Origin: Paenibacillus sonchi
GTDB lineage: Bacteria > Bacillota > Bacilli > Paenibacillales > Paenibacillaceae
Assembly (NCBI RefSeq): GCF_016772475.1
Contig: NZ_CP068595.1
Coordinates: 6,138,001-6,202,000, forward strand
Reading direction: 5' to 3'
Length of the DNA: 64,000 bases
The notes beneath the pieces are model-generated. The model had not been told where the DNA came from and searched no databases. It was given only the letters and a program-made list of their open reading frames with translations. Of this stretch, positions 32,483-42,859 are shown in pieces (the first letter of the stretch is position 1; each line of letters begins with the position of its first letter). The position numbers were made by a program, and so were the translations under genes.

Positions 32483-34552
32483 TTAGTGCGCCCGCTTCAG
32501 GATAGCCAGGCCATGAACCGGAAGTGTAAGCACAGCTGGAACAGCCTTGCCTGATTCCAGTTCGGTGTACGCTCTGCCGTCCATCTCTACGGACTGCTCC
32601 ACGCCGCTGAAATTCTGCACAAATACATAATCGTTTGCGCCGTCCGTACGCCATTGGGCCGTGACGCCTGCCGGCAGCTCTGTGTCCAAGGTGCGGACGA
32701 TGCCCGCTTTTTTGGCAATCGCTGCATACAGCTCCACGTAGAATCCGGCATCCTTCACGCGTGTAGCGAGATGGTACGCACGGCCGTCACCCAGTCGGTT
32801 CAGCGTCAGTGCAGGCTGCCCGGCATAAAAGTCTGTCCGGTACGTGCCCAGCGCCTCTGCCCCTTCAAGATGGATCAGCTCGGCAATTTCATGCGCATCA
32901 TAGTCTCCTTCGAGACCCAGGGCATTGCCGGAATTCATCACCAGCCCGTTCAGGTCCCGGTTGTGCAAGCCTTCCGTCTCCTCGGCCCAAATGCCAAGTG
33001 TCCGGCGCAGAGGTCCCGGAAATCCGCCCAAATGGCAGAGATCCGTCTCCCCGACCACACCCGACCAATAGGTTCCCAGGAAGGTGCCGCCCTGTTCGAC
33101 ATACTTCTCAATCCGTTTGCCGTTGTCTTCGCTGATCAGGTACAGCATTGGTGCGATCACCAGCTTGTAGGCGGAGAAGTCTTCCTCCGAACCGATAATA
33201 TCGACCGGAATACCCAGCTCCCACAGCGCCTGATAATGCTGAAGCACAGTTTCTTCATATTTTAGGCCCGAGTTGCGGATTCCCTGCGCATCCTTAATCG
33301 CCCAGCGGTTGTCCCAATCATAAATAATTGCGGTTTGCACAGGAGTGGTTGTGCCTACTACGTCTTGCAGCGTTGCGAGGGTACGGCCGACTTCGGCAAC
33401 ATCGCGGAAGACGCGGGTTTCGGCGTGGCCGCTGTGGTCGATCACGGCACCGTGGAATTTCTCGCTTGAGCCGCGGCTTTTACGCCACTGGAAGTACTGC
33501 ACGGAATCCGAGCCGTGGGCAACCGCCTGCAGCGAAGACAGCTTGTGCATGCCGGGCCGCTTCAGCTTGCTGACCGGCTGCCAGTTCGTAAGCGAGGGAG
33601 TGCTTTCCATGAGCAGGAACGGCTTGTGCTTAAAGGTGCGGTACATATCATGGTGCATCGCCGTCCAGGCCGCGAGCCGGGCATCGTCATTATCTTCGGT
33701 ATATCCCCAATCCGGATAGGCGTCCCAGGAGACAACATCAAGGATTTTGGCCAGCTTGCGGTAATCGACGCCGTCAATATTGTGCATGTTGGTCGTTACC
33801 GGCAGCTCGGGGTTATACTCACGAACAGAATCAATCTCATGCTGGCAGAAGTCAATCGTCGATTCGCTTACGAAGCGGCGCCAGTCCAGATTCAGGCCGT
33901 GAACCTGCGTTTCTCCATGCGGGGCCGGGGACTCCACTTGGTTCCATGAGGTGTACGTATGGCTCCAGAACGCCGCCCACCAGGCATGGTTCATTTCATC
34001 CAGGCTGTTGTTATATTTCACCTTCAGCCAGTCCCTGAAGCTCGCTTGACATAGATCACAGTGGCATTCACCGCCGTATTCATTCGAGATATGCCAGCCG
34101 ATGACAGCCGGATGGTTCGCATACCGTTCAGCCAGCTTGCCGTTCAGCAGAGCTGTCTTCTCCCGGTACACCGGCGAAGTGTAGCAGTGGTTGTGCCGGA
34201 CGCCGTGCAAATTGCGCACGCGGTTTCGTTCTACCCGCAGCACTTCCGGATATTTCTCTGACATCCAGGCGGGACGTGCGCCGCTCGGGGTAGCCAGAAA
34301 AGCATAAATCCCGTTCTCGGCGAAGGTATCGAGAACGCTGTCCAGCCAATCGAAGGTGAATACGCCTTCCTCCGGCTCCAGCGATACCCAGGAAAAGATG
34401 CCAACAGACATTACATTGCAATTAGCCAGCTTCATCAAGCGGATGTCCTCACGCAGCACTTCCGGATATTTCAGCCATTGCTCGGGATTATAATCGGCTC
34501 CATGCAGCATGACCGGAAGCTTGCTGCTGACCGGGGATAATTTCATATTCAT
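32483..34552 (-). CDS. GH42 beta-galactosidase
   Basis: The 689-residue enzyme has the three parts of family GH42. The TIM barrel begins HGADYNPEQWLKYPEVLREDIRLMK; the acid/base glutamate lies in GWHISNEYGGEC near residue 160, followed by the zinc-type cysteines CHCDLC; the nucleophile glutamate lies in FLLMESTPS near residue 320. A trimerisation domain and a C-terminal beta domain follow. No signal peptide, so it cleaves imported galactosides in the cytosol. It is divergent from an AraC regulator that probably controls it. Confidence 0.92.
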   Translation of the reverse strand: MNMKLSPVSSKLPVMLHGADYNPEQWLKYPEVLREDIRLMKLANCNVMSVGIFSWVSLEPEEGVFTFDWLDSVLDTFAENGIYAFLATPSGARPAWMSEKYPEVLRVERNRVRNLHGVRHNHCYTSPVYREKTALLNGKLAERYANHPAVIGWHISNEYGGECHCDLCQASFRDWLKVKYNNSLDEMNHAWWAAFWSHTYTSWNQVESPAPHGETQVHGLNLDWRRFVSESTIDFCQHEIDSVREYNPELPVTTNMHNIDGVDYRKLAKILDVVSWDAYPDWGYTEDNDDARLAAWTAMHHDMYRTFKHKPFLLMESTPSLTNWQPVSKLKRPGMHKLSSLQAVAHGSDSVQYFQWRKSRGSSEKFHGAVIDHSGHAETRVFRDVAEVGRTLATLQDVVGTTTPVQTAIIYDWDNRWAIKDAQGIRNSGLKYEETVLQHYQALWELGIPVDIIGSEEDFSAYKLVIAPMLYLISEDNGKRIEKYVEQGGTFLGTYWSGVVGETDLCHLGGFPGPLRRTLGIWAEETEGLHNRDLNGLVMNSGNALGLEGDYDAHEIAELIHLEGAEALGTYRTDFYAGQPALTLNRLGDGRAYHLATRVKDAGFYVELYAAIAKKAGIVRTLDTELPAGVTAQWRTDGANDYVFVQNFSGVEQSVEMDGRAYTELESGKAVPAVLTLPVHGLAILKRAH

Positions 34553-34739
34553 TGGTAGGTTTATCCTTTCGGTAGGTTGTCCATGTCCAGATGGGATTAT
34601 TCTCTGATATTATGTGAGGACAAGCCCTGTCTATTTCATGAATCATTCTTTATACTGTATATAATATAGGATAAAATCATTCAAGCAGTAGGAGTATACA
34701 CTCGCTTTACTAGCACAAAATGAATACGAGGTGATCATC

Positions 34740-35600
34740 ATGCTCCCCTTCTCCTTAATTGAAATGCCGCGCGACCCGGACCGTTTTCCCTTGTACCCCT
34801 ATTCGGTCGGCCGGCACAACCAGTATCATCATGTCCGCCCCGGCGGTTTTCCCGTATACCAGATCTTTCTGATCCGCAGCGGAAAGGGCTTGTTTCGGGA
34901 CCTTGAGACAGGTGCGGAAACGGTACTTGAACCCGGTATGGCTTTCGCTTATCCGCCGGACCGGGGCCATGAATATTACCCGCTGTCCCTGGAGCCCTGG
35001 CATGTGGGCTTCATCGGCTTCCACGGGGACCTCTCCCAGGGTCTGCTGGAAGGGATTGGAATAATTCCTGCCGCCCCTCCCTTGCGCCCGGAGCGCTTCG
35101 AGGAGTGCTGGGAACAGGTGGGCACCATCTGGCACACTGTGAACCAGCAGGCCAGCCGCCAGGATGAACAGGTGATGCAGGAGTTGTCCGTAGCGCTCTA
35201 CCGGCTGCTGCTGCTGCTGCGCCGCAGTGTTTCTGACACTGGCCCCTCTGGACGGCTGGAGCTGGAGAACGTACGCAATGAGGCTTTGCAGAAGGCGGTA
35301 AGCCTGATCAATGAGCATTTTACCGAACCGCTGCTGGTCTCTAATCTTGCTGCCGCCGTAGGCTATTCCGTACAGCACTTTCAGCGGCTGTTCCTGCAGG
35401 AATACGGGATTACTCCTCACAAATATTTACAGAATCTCCGCCTGGAGCGCGCACTGCAATTAATCCGGGAGAATGCCGATATACCCGTACAGGAGATCGC
35501 GCTGAATCTCGGCATGGAAACCAATTATTTTATCCGTGTCTTTCGGAATACGTATGGTTGTACACCGGGTATGATGCGCAAGCGGCTGCATGAATCCTAA
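34740..35600 (+). CDS. AraC-family transcriptional regulator
   Basis: 286 residues from ATG 34740, with GAGGTGAT upstream. A cupin-like sensor domain (residues 1-150; FPVYQIFLIRSGKGLF, GMAFAYPPDRGHEYYP) precedes a C-terminal double HTH (LLVSNLAAAVGYSVQHFQRLFLQEYGITPHKYLQNLRLERA, DIPVQEIALNLGMETNYFIRVFRNTYGCTPGMMRKR). It is divergent from the GH42 gene across a 187-bp AT-rich gap, the classical arrangement for a galactoside-responsive activator. Confidence 0.92.
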   Translation: MLPFSLIEMPRDPDRFPLYPYSVGRHNQYHHVRPGGFPVYQIFLIRSGKGLFRDLETGAETVLEPGMAFAYPPDRGHEYYPLSLEPWHVGFIGFHGDLSQGLLEGIGIIPAAPPLRPERFEECWEQVGTIWHTVNQQASRQDEQVMQELSVALYRLLLLLRRSVSDTGPSGRLELENVRNEALQKAVSLINEHFTEPLLVSNLAAAVGYSVQHFQRLFLQEYGITPHKYLQNLRLERALQLIRENADIPVQEIALNLGMETNYFIRVFRNTYGCTPGMMRKRLHES

Positions 35601-35709
35601 ACAGAGATACCAAGGTGTGACGCTGTAAATTAACGGAGTACGCGTTCAAGAAGATTACGTTTATCCAGCGGACACACAAAGACAATACACAAACAAGGTG
35701 GTAGAAGTT

Positions 35710-37692
35710 GTGGAGATTTTTGAATTCATCTTACTCATGCTGGCGGCAATCGCGTTATCCAATTTGCTGAACCGGTTTATCCCATCCGTTTCCGTCCCTA
35801 TTATTCAGATTGCGCTTGGGGTTGGGATTACCTATCTGCCGCTGCATTATGAATTAAGGCTGAACCCTGAGCTGTTTTTACTGTTGTTCATCGCTCCCCT
35901 GCTGTTCAACGACGGGCGCCATTCAGACAAAGAGGCGCTGTGGAGCCTGAAGAAACCCATTCTTTTATTAGCGCTGGGCCTGGTATTCATGACGGTAGCC
36001 ATCCTGGGCTTCTTTCTGAACTGGCTGCTTCCTGTGATTCCGCTGGCTGCGGCTTTTGCGCTGGCTGCGGCACTCGCTCCTACCGATGCTATAGCCGTTG
36101 GCGCCTTGGAGGAGAAAATCCAAATCCCCCACCAAACGATGAAAATCCTGGAGGGAGAATCACTGATCAACGATGCTTCGGGGCTGGTATCCTTTCAGTT
36201 TGCTGCCGCAGCGATGGTAACCGGAGCTTTCTCCTTGCGTTCGGCTAGTCTGAGCTTTGTAGGAATATCTATCGGAGGCATTGTGCTTGGGCTTTTGCTG
36301 ACCCTTGTGAAATATGTATTTGTGAAGTGGCTGCGCAGACTGGGCATGGAGAATGTAACGCTGCATATGCTGATTGAGGTCTTAACCCCCTTCGCAGTGT
36401 TTCTGGCGGCTGAGGAGCTTGGAGTCAATGGAATCCTGGCAGCAGTCAGCGCAGGTATCGCCCACTCCTTTGGCTATAAAAAATTGGACCCCGAGGTCGC
36501 CAGACTGAACATTGTTTCCAAAAGCACCTGGTCCGTCATCATTTATGTTCTGAATGGACTGGTTTTCCTGCTGCTCGGCACACAGCTCCCGGAGATTATC
36601 CGGACCATCTGGAGCAGCTCCAGCCTTGGACATGCCCAGGTGATCAGCTACACGCTGGTGTTGACACTTGCAGTGCTGACCCTGCGCTTTATCTGGGTTC
36701 TCTTCATGAAGCTTCCCGGAAGCAATGAACAGATGCCCGCCCGGGGGCATAAAATCAGAAACGCGCTCATCCTGAGCCTATCCGGTGTGCGCGGAACGAT
36801 CACGCTGGCAAGCACATTGTCGCTGCCGTTTCTCCTTGATAACGGGAACCCGTTCCCGGAGCGGGATCTGATTATTTTTCTGGCGGCGGGCGTCATTCTC
36901 TGGACCTTGCTGGCGGCGAACTACCTGCTGCCTCTTCTTATTAAAAATGAAGCCGATTCCGAAAACGACGAAGCCCACATTGAAATCGAAATCCTCCGCA
37001 ATGTTGTGATTGCGTTGAGTGAACAGACAAATGACGAGAACAGAGCGGCCATCAGCAAAATTATCAATACGTACAATTCGCGGATCCGCAAGCTGAAAAA
37101 GGAAGAAGCTGCTGACAGGTTCCAACGCCCATTGATTATCCAGACGCTCAAATGGCAAAGAGAGGACATCCTGCAGGCGATCCAAAACAAAGAAGTGAAC
37201 CCCTTCATGGCATACCGCTATTTGCATAGACTCAATAGAACGCTGTACCGGTTCACCAAAGATGAACAATACAGAACAGACCTGCTGGCGCTCCGGCAAT
37301 GGATGGAGGTATCCGGCATCCTGCAGCAGGCCAGATTAACCTTTCAGGAGAGACGGGCAGCCGTAGATGCCTTCCGGATTCGCAGCCTCCACTATGTTAT
37401 TGTGCAATTAAAGAACATGCTGCCGTCAGCGGGAGCCGAAATTGAGGATGTCAGCTCTTTGCTGCTGCGTTATGAACGGATGCTCGGCAGATATACACGA
37501 AATGAAGCTGAGCCTTCGGCCAAAGAGGACTTCGATTCGGCTCTGGATGAACTGGCCCGGGTGGGCATCCAATTGGAGAGAGACCAGATTCAGCACATGT
37601 TCGAATCCGGCAAGCTGTCAAGGGCAGGTATGAAGGGCATGAAAAGCAACCTGCTGCTGATGGAGCATGACCTCCGGGAATTAACCCTTTGA
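35710..37692 (+). CDS. CPA1-family Na+/H+ (or K+/H+) antiporter with cytosolic C-terminal domain
   Basis: GTG 35710 lies a proper distance after AAGGTGG and gives about 660 residues; an earlier GTG overlaps the ribosome site. The first ~410 residues contain 11-12 membrane segments with CPA1 motifs: FIAPLLFNDGRHSD, ALAPTDAIAVGAL, ILEGESLINDASGLVSF (the ion-binding Asp) and LSLSGVRGTITLAS. The ~250-residue soluble tail (IEILRNVVIALSEQTNDENRAAI...) is helical and likely regulatory. It serves pH/ion homeostasis at the membrane. Monocistronic. Confidence 0.9.
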   Translation: MEIFEFILLMLAAIALSNLLNRFIPSVSVPIIQIALGVGITYLPLHYELRLNPELFLLLFIAPLLFNDGRHSDKEALWSLKKPILLLALGLVFMTVAILGFFLNWLLPVIPLAAAFALAAALAPTDAIAVGALEEKIQIPHQTMKILEGESLINDASGLVSFQFAAAAMVTGAFSLRSASLSFVGISIGGIVLGLLLTLVKYVFVKWLRRLGMENVTLHMLIEVLTPFAVFLAAEELGVNGILAAVSAGIAHSFGYKKLDPEVARLNIVSKSTWSVIIYVLNGLVFLLLGTQLPEIIRTIWSSSSLGHAQVISYTLVLTLAVLTLRFIWVLFMKLPGSNEQMPARGHKIRNALILSLSGVRGTITLASTLSLPFLLDNGNPFPERDLIIFLAAGVILWTLLAANYLLPLLIKNEADSENDEAHIEIEILRNVVIALSEQTNDENRAAISKIINTYNSRIRKLKKEEAADRFQRPLIIQTLKWQREDILQAIQNKEVNPFMAYRYLHRLNRTLYRFTKDEQYRTDLLALRQWMEVSGILQQARLTFQERRAAVDAFRIRSLHYVIVQLKNMLPSAGAEIEDVSSLLLRYERMLGRYTRNEAEPSAKEDFDSALDELARVGIQLERDQIQHMFESGKLSRAGMKGMKSNLLLMEHDLRELTL

Positions 37693-37822
37693 GCGGGCCG
37701 GGCAAATTCCCGGCCTAAGTGGTCCGGGCAGGAGGAAATCAGCAGTGGCGGATAGATTGCCTGCCTGAAGAACAAAACGGCTGTGACGTCCCCTACGGAC
37801 CAACAACGGTATTTTACAACTT

Positions 37823-37880
37823 AAAAAACATCTGCCAGCCCTGGACCTCATCCTCAAGTCCAGGTTGCAGCTGTTTTTTA
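37823..37880. terminator. bidirectional intrinsic terminator
   Basis: AAAAAACA...CCTGGAC-ctcatcctcaa-GTCCAGG...TGTTTTTT between the antiporter and the convergent ABC genes. Confidence 0.88.
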
Positions 37881-37905
37881 ATGCTTTTCCTCTGTGTCTA
37901 ACTAA

Positions 37906-39645
37906 TTACACTGCCGCGAATTGGCTGTTATACAGCCGGGCGTAATGGCCGCCGCGTTGCAGCAGCTCCTCATGGGTGCCGCTCTCGACGATATCGCCGT
38001 CTTTCATATAGAGAATGACGTCTGCCTCGCGGATCGTGGACAGCCGGTGGGCAATCACGAAGCTGGTGCGGCCGGAGATCATCGCCAGAAAAGCCTTCTG
38101 GATCCGCGCCTCCGTCAAGGTGTCGATACTGCTGGTCGCTTCGTCCAGAATCAGCATGGGCGGATCGGCAAGCATGACGCGGGCGATGGTGAGCAATTGC
38201 TTCTGACCCTGGGACAGATTATCCCCTGAACCGGAAATTTTCGTGGCATAACCTTCGGGCAGCCGTTTGATGAAGCTGTGGGCATTCGCAGCCTTGGCGG
38301 CGGCAATCACTTCTTCCTCAGCCGCCTCCGGCTTGCCGTAAGCGATATTGTCGCGGATCGATCCCCCATACAGCCAGGTATCCTGCAGCACCATGCCGAA
38401 ATTGCGGCGCAGGCTGTCGCGGGTAATCGCCCTGATATCGGTACCGTCCAGCTTGATGCTGCCGCTGTCCACATCATAGAAACGCATCAGCAGGTTGACC
38501 AGTGTAGTTTTCCCGGCCCCGGTCTGCCCGACGATGGCCACCCGCGTGCCCGGTTTCACCTCCAGGCTGAAATTTCTGATCAGCGGGCGCTCTGGCGAAT
38601 AGGCAAAGCTCACTTTGTCAAATTGGATCGTCCCCTGGCTGATCCCCAACACTCGTGCGTCTTCAGCATCCTGAGTTTCCGGGGGCAGATCCAGAATCGC
38701 AAAAATCCGCTGGGCCGAAGCCGTTGCCGATTGAAGCTGGGTGATGACACCGGTAATTTCATTGAATGGCTTCGCGAACAGGTTCGAATAGATCAGGAAG
38801 CTGGAAAGGTCCCCGACTGTGAAATGCCCCCCGATAACCAGAGCGCTGCCGATCATGGCAATCACAGAAAAAGTAATATTGTTCACCAGCCGTGTGCTTG
38901 GATTGGACAACGAGCCGTAGAATTGGGCTTTGACACCGGTCTGGTACAGCTCATTATTCCGTCCGGAGAACTCTGCGAAGCTATGGTCTTCATAACGGAA
39001 GGCCTGCACTACCTTCTGGCCGCCGACGATTTCCTCCACATATCCGTTCAATCCGCCGAGAATTCTGGCCTGCTCGCGGAACAGCTTCTGGGATCGTGTA
39101 GTTATGAACCGTGCGACATAAAAGGCGGCCGGTGCCGACAACAGCACAACCAGCGTCATCACCGGACTGATGTAGAGCATCAGACCGATCGCTCCGGCAA
39201 TGGTCACCACTCCGGTAAGCAAGGTGGAGAAGCCTTGCAGCAATCCGTCCGAGACCGCATCCATGTCGTTCACAAACCGGGAAATACTGTCTCCCTGCGG
39301 ATGGTTGTCATGGAACTTCAGCGGCAGCACGTTCAGCTTGTCGAACAGCTCGCGCCGTAAATCATAGACTGTCCGGTAGGCGATCCGGTTGGTGTAGTAC
39401 GTCAGCAGCCAGCCGAAAAAGCTGCCGACGCTATAGACCACAGCCAGAATCAGCAGCAGCCGGAGGACCTGATCAAAATCCACTTGTCCCGGACCGGCCA
39501 TCTGATCGACTGTCCTCCCGATTAGAAGCGGGCCGATCAGGCTGGCGGCTACGCTCAGTACGGCACAGAACACGGCGGCAATGGCGATGCCCCGGTGTTG
39601 TTTGGTATATACTATAATTCTTTTCCAGGTTGCTCCGGCATTCAT
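37906..39645 (-). CDS. ABC exporter half-transporter, second gene of pair
   Basis: The 579-residue type IV exporter subunit has six membrane segments in residues 15-310 and an NBD with Walker A GQTGAGKTTL, Q-loop VLQDTWLYGG, signature LSQGQKQLL, Walker B MLILDEATSSID and H-loop AHRLST. Its ATG overlaps the TGA of the upstream half-transporter (ATGA), so the two are translationally coupled and should form a heterodimer of the YheI/YheH or TM287/288 type. Probable multidrug or lipid exporter; substrate unknown. Confidence 0.92.
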   Translation of the reverse strand: MNAGATWKRIIVYTKQHRGIAIAAVFCAVLSVAASLIGPLLIGRTVDQMAGPGQVDFDQVLRLLLILAVVYSVGSFFGWLLTYYTNRIAYRTVYDLRRELFDKLNVLPLKFHDNHPQGDSISRFVNDMDAVSDGLLQGFSTLLTGVVTIAGAIGLMLYISPVMTLVVLLSAPAAFYVARFITTRSQKLFREQARILGGLNGYVEEIVGGQKVVQAFRYEDHSFAEFSGRNNELYQTGVKAQFYGSLSNPSTRLVNNITFSVIAMIGSALVIGGHFTVGDLSSFLIYSNLFAKPFNEITGVITQLQSATASAQRIFAILDLPPETQDAEDARVLGISQGTIQFDKVSFAYSPERPLIRNFSLEVKPGTRVAIVGQTGAGKTTLVNLLMRFYDVDSGSIKLDGTDIRAITRDSLRRNFGMVLQDTWLYGGSIRDNIAYGKPEAAEEEVIAAAKAANAHSFIKRLPEGYATKISGSGDNLSQGQKQLLTIARVMLADPPMLILDEATSSIDTLTEARIQKAFLAMISGRTSFVIAHRLSTIREADVILYMKDGDIVESGTHEELLQRGGHYARLYNSQFAAV

Positions 39646-41380
39646 TGTGCCCCCGCCTCCTCTGTAGACAGCTGGGACCCGCAGATGTCCTGGTATACGC
39701 CGCAGCTCTCCAATAACGCTTCATGTGTGCCAATACCGGCGATCCGGCCTTCGTCAAAGACGATGATTACATCCGCCTGGCGGACGGTGCTTACCCGCTG
39801 GGAGACCAGCAATACAGTCATTTCCCCGCTGCTCTCCTTCAGTGCGCGGCGCAGCGCGGCATCCGTGGCGAAATCCAGTGCGCTTGCCGAATCGTCCAGA
39901 ATCAGGATTTGCGGGCGCATGGCAACCGCCCGGGCGATGGTCAGCCGCTGCTTTTGTCCCCCGGACAGGTTCAATCCTCCACGCGCAACCGGAGTACCCA
40001 GCCCTTCAGGCAGCTTCTGGATGAACTCTTCGGCCTGGGCGACAGAGGCGGCGGCCAGCAGTTCCTCCTGCGAGGCATCCTGCTTGCCCCAGCGGATATT
40101 GTCAGCAATGGTGCCGCTGAAGAGCGTAGCCTTCTGCGGCACGATGCCGATTTTCCTCCGCAGCTGCTCCAGCCCGTAATCCCTGACATTTACTCCATCC
40201 ACCCGTATCTCTCCCTCCACCGCATCATAAAAACGCGGAATCAGATTCACGAAGGTTGACTTCCCGGAGCCTGTGCTGCCGATCAGCCCTACGGTCTCTC
40301 CCGGTTAATGGCCACTGAAATATCATGCAGTGCCAGCTCACCGGTGGTGTTGTAGCCAAAGGAGACATGCTCGAAGGTGATCGCCGGAGCCTGCTGGCCG
40401 GTCCGGGGGAGTGAGTAATTCCCGGTATCCGGAACGGAGGCTTCCGTACCCAGCACTTCATTCACACGGTTCGCCGAGGAAGAGGCCTTGGTGAAAATAA
40501 TAACCAGATTCGAGACCACAATCAGCGCCAGCAGAATCTGGGTCACATAGTTGATAAAAGCAATAATTTCCCCCTGGGACAGCCGTCCCGCATCAATGTG
40601 GATGCCGCCTGCCCACAGAATGGCAATAATTGCTGCGTTAACCACCAGCGTTGTCATGGGCCCCAGCCAGGCGGAGATGCGGGCGACGCGGATTGCCGTC
40701 GCTGTGAGATCCTCCGAAGCGGCATCAAAGCGCCGCTTCTCACTGCGGCTCTTGGCAAAGGCGCGGATCACGCGGATGCCGGACAGATTCTCGCTGAGCA
40801 CAAGAGCCAGATGATCCAGCTTCTGCTGGTATTTGCGGTAGAGCGGCGAGCTGCGGGTGATGATGAAATACAGAATCACACCAATGACCGGAGTCGCCGC
40901 AAGCAGGATCAGCGAAAGCCGGAAGTCGAGAATCATGGACATGATAATTGCCCCGATACAGATGAACGGGGCACGGATGACCAGACGGATCAGCATCGCC
41001 ACCGCAAGCTGCAGCTGGTTCACATCATTCGTGATCCGGTTGATCAGCGAAGGGGTGCCAAAGGTATCCAGCTCGGCATAGGAGAGCGCTGAAATATGCT
41101 TAAACATCTTATTGCGCAATGAAGTGCCAAACCCCTGTGAAGCCCGGGCAGCGTAATATTGGCATACCATAGAACAGCTGAAGCCCAGCAATGACATCAG
41201 CACCATCAGCCCGCTCATCCGGTACACATACGCGCTGTCGTGGCGGCCAATCCCGTTGTTGACAATCAGGGCGACGATGGTTGGCAGCAGAAGTTCAAGA
41301 ATCGCCTCCAGCAGCTTGAAGACCGGTCCCAGTATCACTTCTTTCCGGTAGGGTTTAAGAAATACAGCCATTTTGAACAC
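39642..41380 (-). pseudogene. ABC exporter half-transporter, first gene of pair, frameshifted at Walker A
   Basis: GTG 41380 (VFKMAVFLKPYRKEVI) follows AGGTGAGG. The membrane domain (residues 1-320) is intact and reads into HDISVAINRERP, then stops. The NBD continues in the next frame: LIGSTGSGKSTFVNLIPRFYD, LSGGQKQRLTIARAV, ILILDDSASALD. One extra G in the GGG at 40300-40302 would restore INRGETVGLIGSTG and a single protein of about 580 residues. Either a recent loss-of-function change or a sequence error. If real, the exporter pair is disabled. Confidence 0.85.
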
Positions 41381-41483
41381 AGTAATCCTCACCTAACTTC
41401 ATTAGTATGTAAGAGCTATGAAAATAAAAGAAGACCCGTTATGATTATGTCATACCTGCTTACATATTAATAATATTGGTTTC

Positions 41484-41510
41484 ATATCCATGCGATACGA
41501 TTCGCATATG
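41484..41510. promoter_or_regulatory. palindrome upstream of LysR gene, possible operator
   Basis: ATGCGA-TACGAT-TCGCAT (41490-41507), inside a larger imperfect dyad with CATAT/ATATG ends. It lies 30 bp upstream of the LysR start, between that gene and the divergent ABC operon, the usual place for LysR binding. Confidence 0.5.
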
Positions 41511-41538
41511 GCAGAGAACACAAACCGGAGGTACACTT

Positions 41539-42408
41539 ATGGATATCCGCCAGTTGAAATATTTTTTGGCGATTGCCGAAGAAGGTCAAATTACATCGGC
41601 GGCGAGAAAGCTGCAAATGGCGCAGCCGCCGCTTAGCCAGCAGCTCAAGCAGCTGGAGGAGGAGCTTGGCGTGGTCCTGGTGGAACGCGGTCCGCGGAGC
41701 ATACAGCTGACTGAAGCGGGAATGATCCTCAGGGAGCGGGCACAGCAGATTCTGGAGCTGACGGACTCTACCACCCGGGAGCTTAAGGATTTCGTAAAAG
41801 GTGTGTCCGGCACACTTTCCATCGGCACCGTATCTTCGTCGGCGGCTACCTTGCTGCAGGACCGGCTGGTGGAGTTCCATCACAACTATTCAGGGGTGAA
41901 ATTTGAAATCCATGAAGGCAATACCTACCGGATTATCGATCTGTTGAACAAAGGTATTGTCGAAATCGGCATCGTCCGCACGCCGTTCAGCAGCGCGGGC
42001 CTGGAGTGTGTCTACACGGTGTCTGAACCTATGATTGCCGTGATGGCTCCAGAATATGACTGGACGGGCGGAAAGCCTGAGATTGAAATCGGTGAGCTCC
42101 GGAACCAGCCGCTTATTGTTTACCGGCGCTTCGAGCAGCTTATCCGTGAGACCTGCCTGGAGAACGGATTTGATCCGCAGTTCTTCTGCATGAATGACGA
42201 TGCCCGCACCACCCTGCTTTGGGCGAATGCGGGCCTGGGGATCGGCATCATTCCGCGGTCGGCTTTCACGCTCGCCAGCAACAGCAATGTGGCAGCGAAG
42301 AAAATCCGCAGCGATTCACTGAATACCCGGGTCGCCGCCGTCTGGATGAAAGACAAGTATCTGTCCTCCCTGGCTGCGAAGTTTATTGAGAGCTTCAGCA
42401 GAGCATGA
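41539..42408 (+). CDS. LysR-family transcriptional regulator
   Basis: 289 residues from ATG 41539 behind GGAGG. N-terminal winged helix MDIRQLKYFLAIAEEGQITSAARKLQMAQPPLSQQLKQLEEELGVVLVER, then a periplasmic-binding-like effector domain (GTLSIGTVSSSAATLLQDRL ... IVEIGIVRTPF ... ARTTLLWANAGLGIGIIPRSA). It is divergent from the ABC exporter operon at 41380, which it probably regulates; effector unknown. Confidence 0.9.
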   Translation: MDIRQLKYFLAIAEEGQITSAARKLQMAQPPLSQQLKQLEEELGVVLVERGPRSIQLTEAGMILRERAQQILELTDSTTRELKDFVKGVSGTLSIGTVSSSAATLLQDRLVEFHHNYSGVKFEIHEGNTYRIIDLLNKGIVEIGIVRTPFSSAGLECVYTVSEPMIAVMAPEYDWTGGKPEIEIGELRNQPLIVYRRFEQLIRETCLENGFDPQFFCMNDDARTTLLWANAGLGIGIIPRSAFTLASNSNVAAKKIRSDSLNTRVAAVWMKDKYLSSLAAKFIESFSRA

Positions 42409-42440
42409 AGCAAACCTCAGAACAAACCGGCCTTCGGCGC

Positions 42441-42633
42441 ATCAACAACGGCATTTCTGCTTTTGTTCCCGGGTGATCCGGCCCTTGCCGCTTTAACAAC
42501 GGCATTTCTGCTCTTGTTTCCGGGCGATCCGGCCTTTGCCGCTTTAACAACGGCATTTCTGCTCTTGTTTCCGGGCGATCCGGCCTTCGGCGCTTTAACA
42601 ACGGCATTTCTTCCGGTGTTTCCGGGCAACCCG
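42441..42633. repeat. 51-bp tandem repeat, about 3.8 copies
   Basis: The marker CAACGGCATTTCTG starts at 42446, 42497, 42548 and 42599, an exact 51-bp period; units differ at a few positions. 51 is a multiple of 3, so several frames stay open on both strands (for example a 17-residue minus-strand unit RNAVVKAAKAGSPGNKS). None has a convincing ribosome site, so I treat it as a minisatellite. Confidence 0.85.
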
Positions 42634-42859
42634 CCTAGCAGGTGCAACATTCCTTCTCACGCTTCTCCCGGCTGGGCCTGTAGCTAATCCAAGTAGAAAA
42701 CGTAAACTTAAATCCCTCCATCCCGCTTACCTGTAAACTTGTTCATTTAGATGCTGGTACAAAAAAAACCGCCCCGGCAATCACTGAAGTGCACCCCTTA
42801 GAATAGACATTGGAATAAACCCCTGGTTTATCCGATGAATTCTAGGGGGTGCATTTTTT

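Noticed and set aside
38278..39360. Long open frame (360 codons) opposite the ABC transporter
   Set aside because: Shadow of the high-GC codons of the ABC gene; composition is not protein-like.
42441..42633. CRISPR-like array
   Set aside because: Units are contiguous 51-bp repeats without unique spacers and without cas genes.
42417..42650. Repeat peptide gene in the 51-bp tandem repeat
   Set aside because: Several frames on both strands are equally open because the period is a multiple of three, and no start has a convincing ribosome site.
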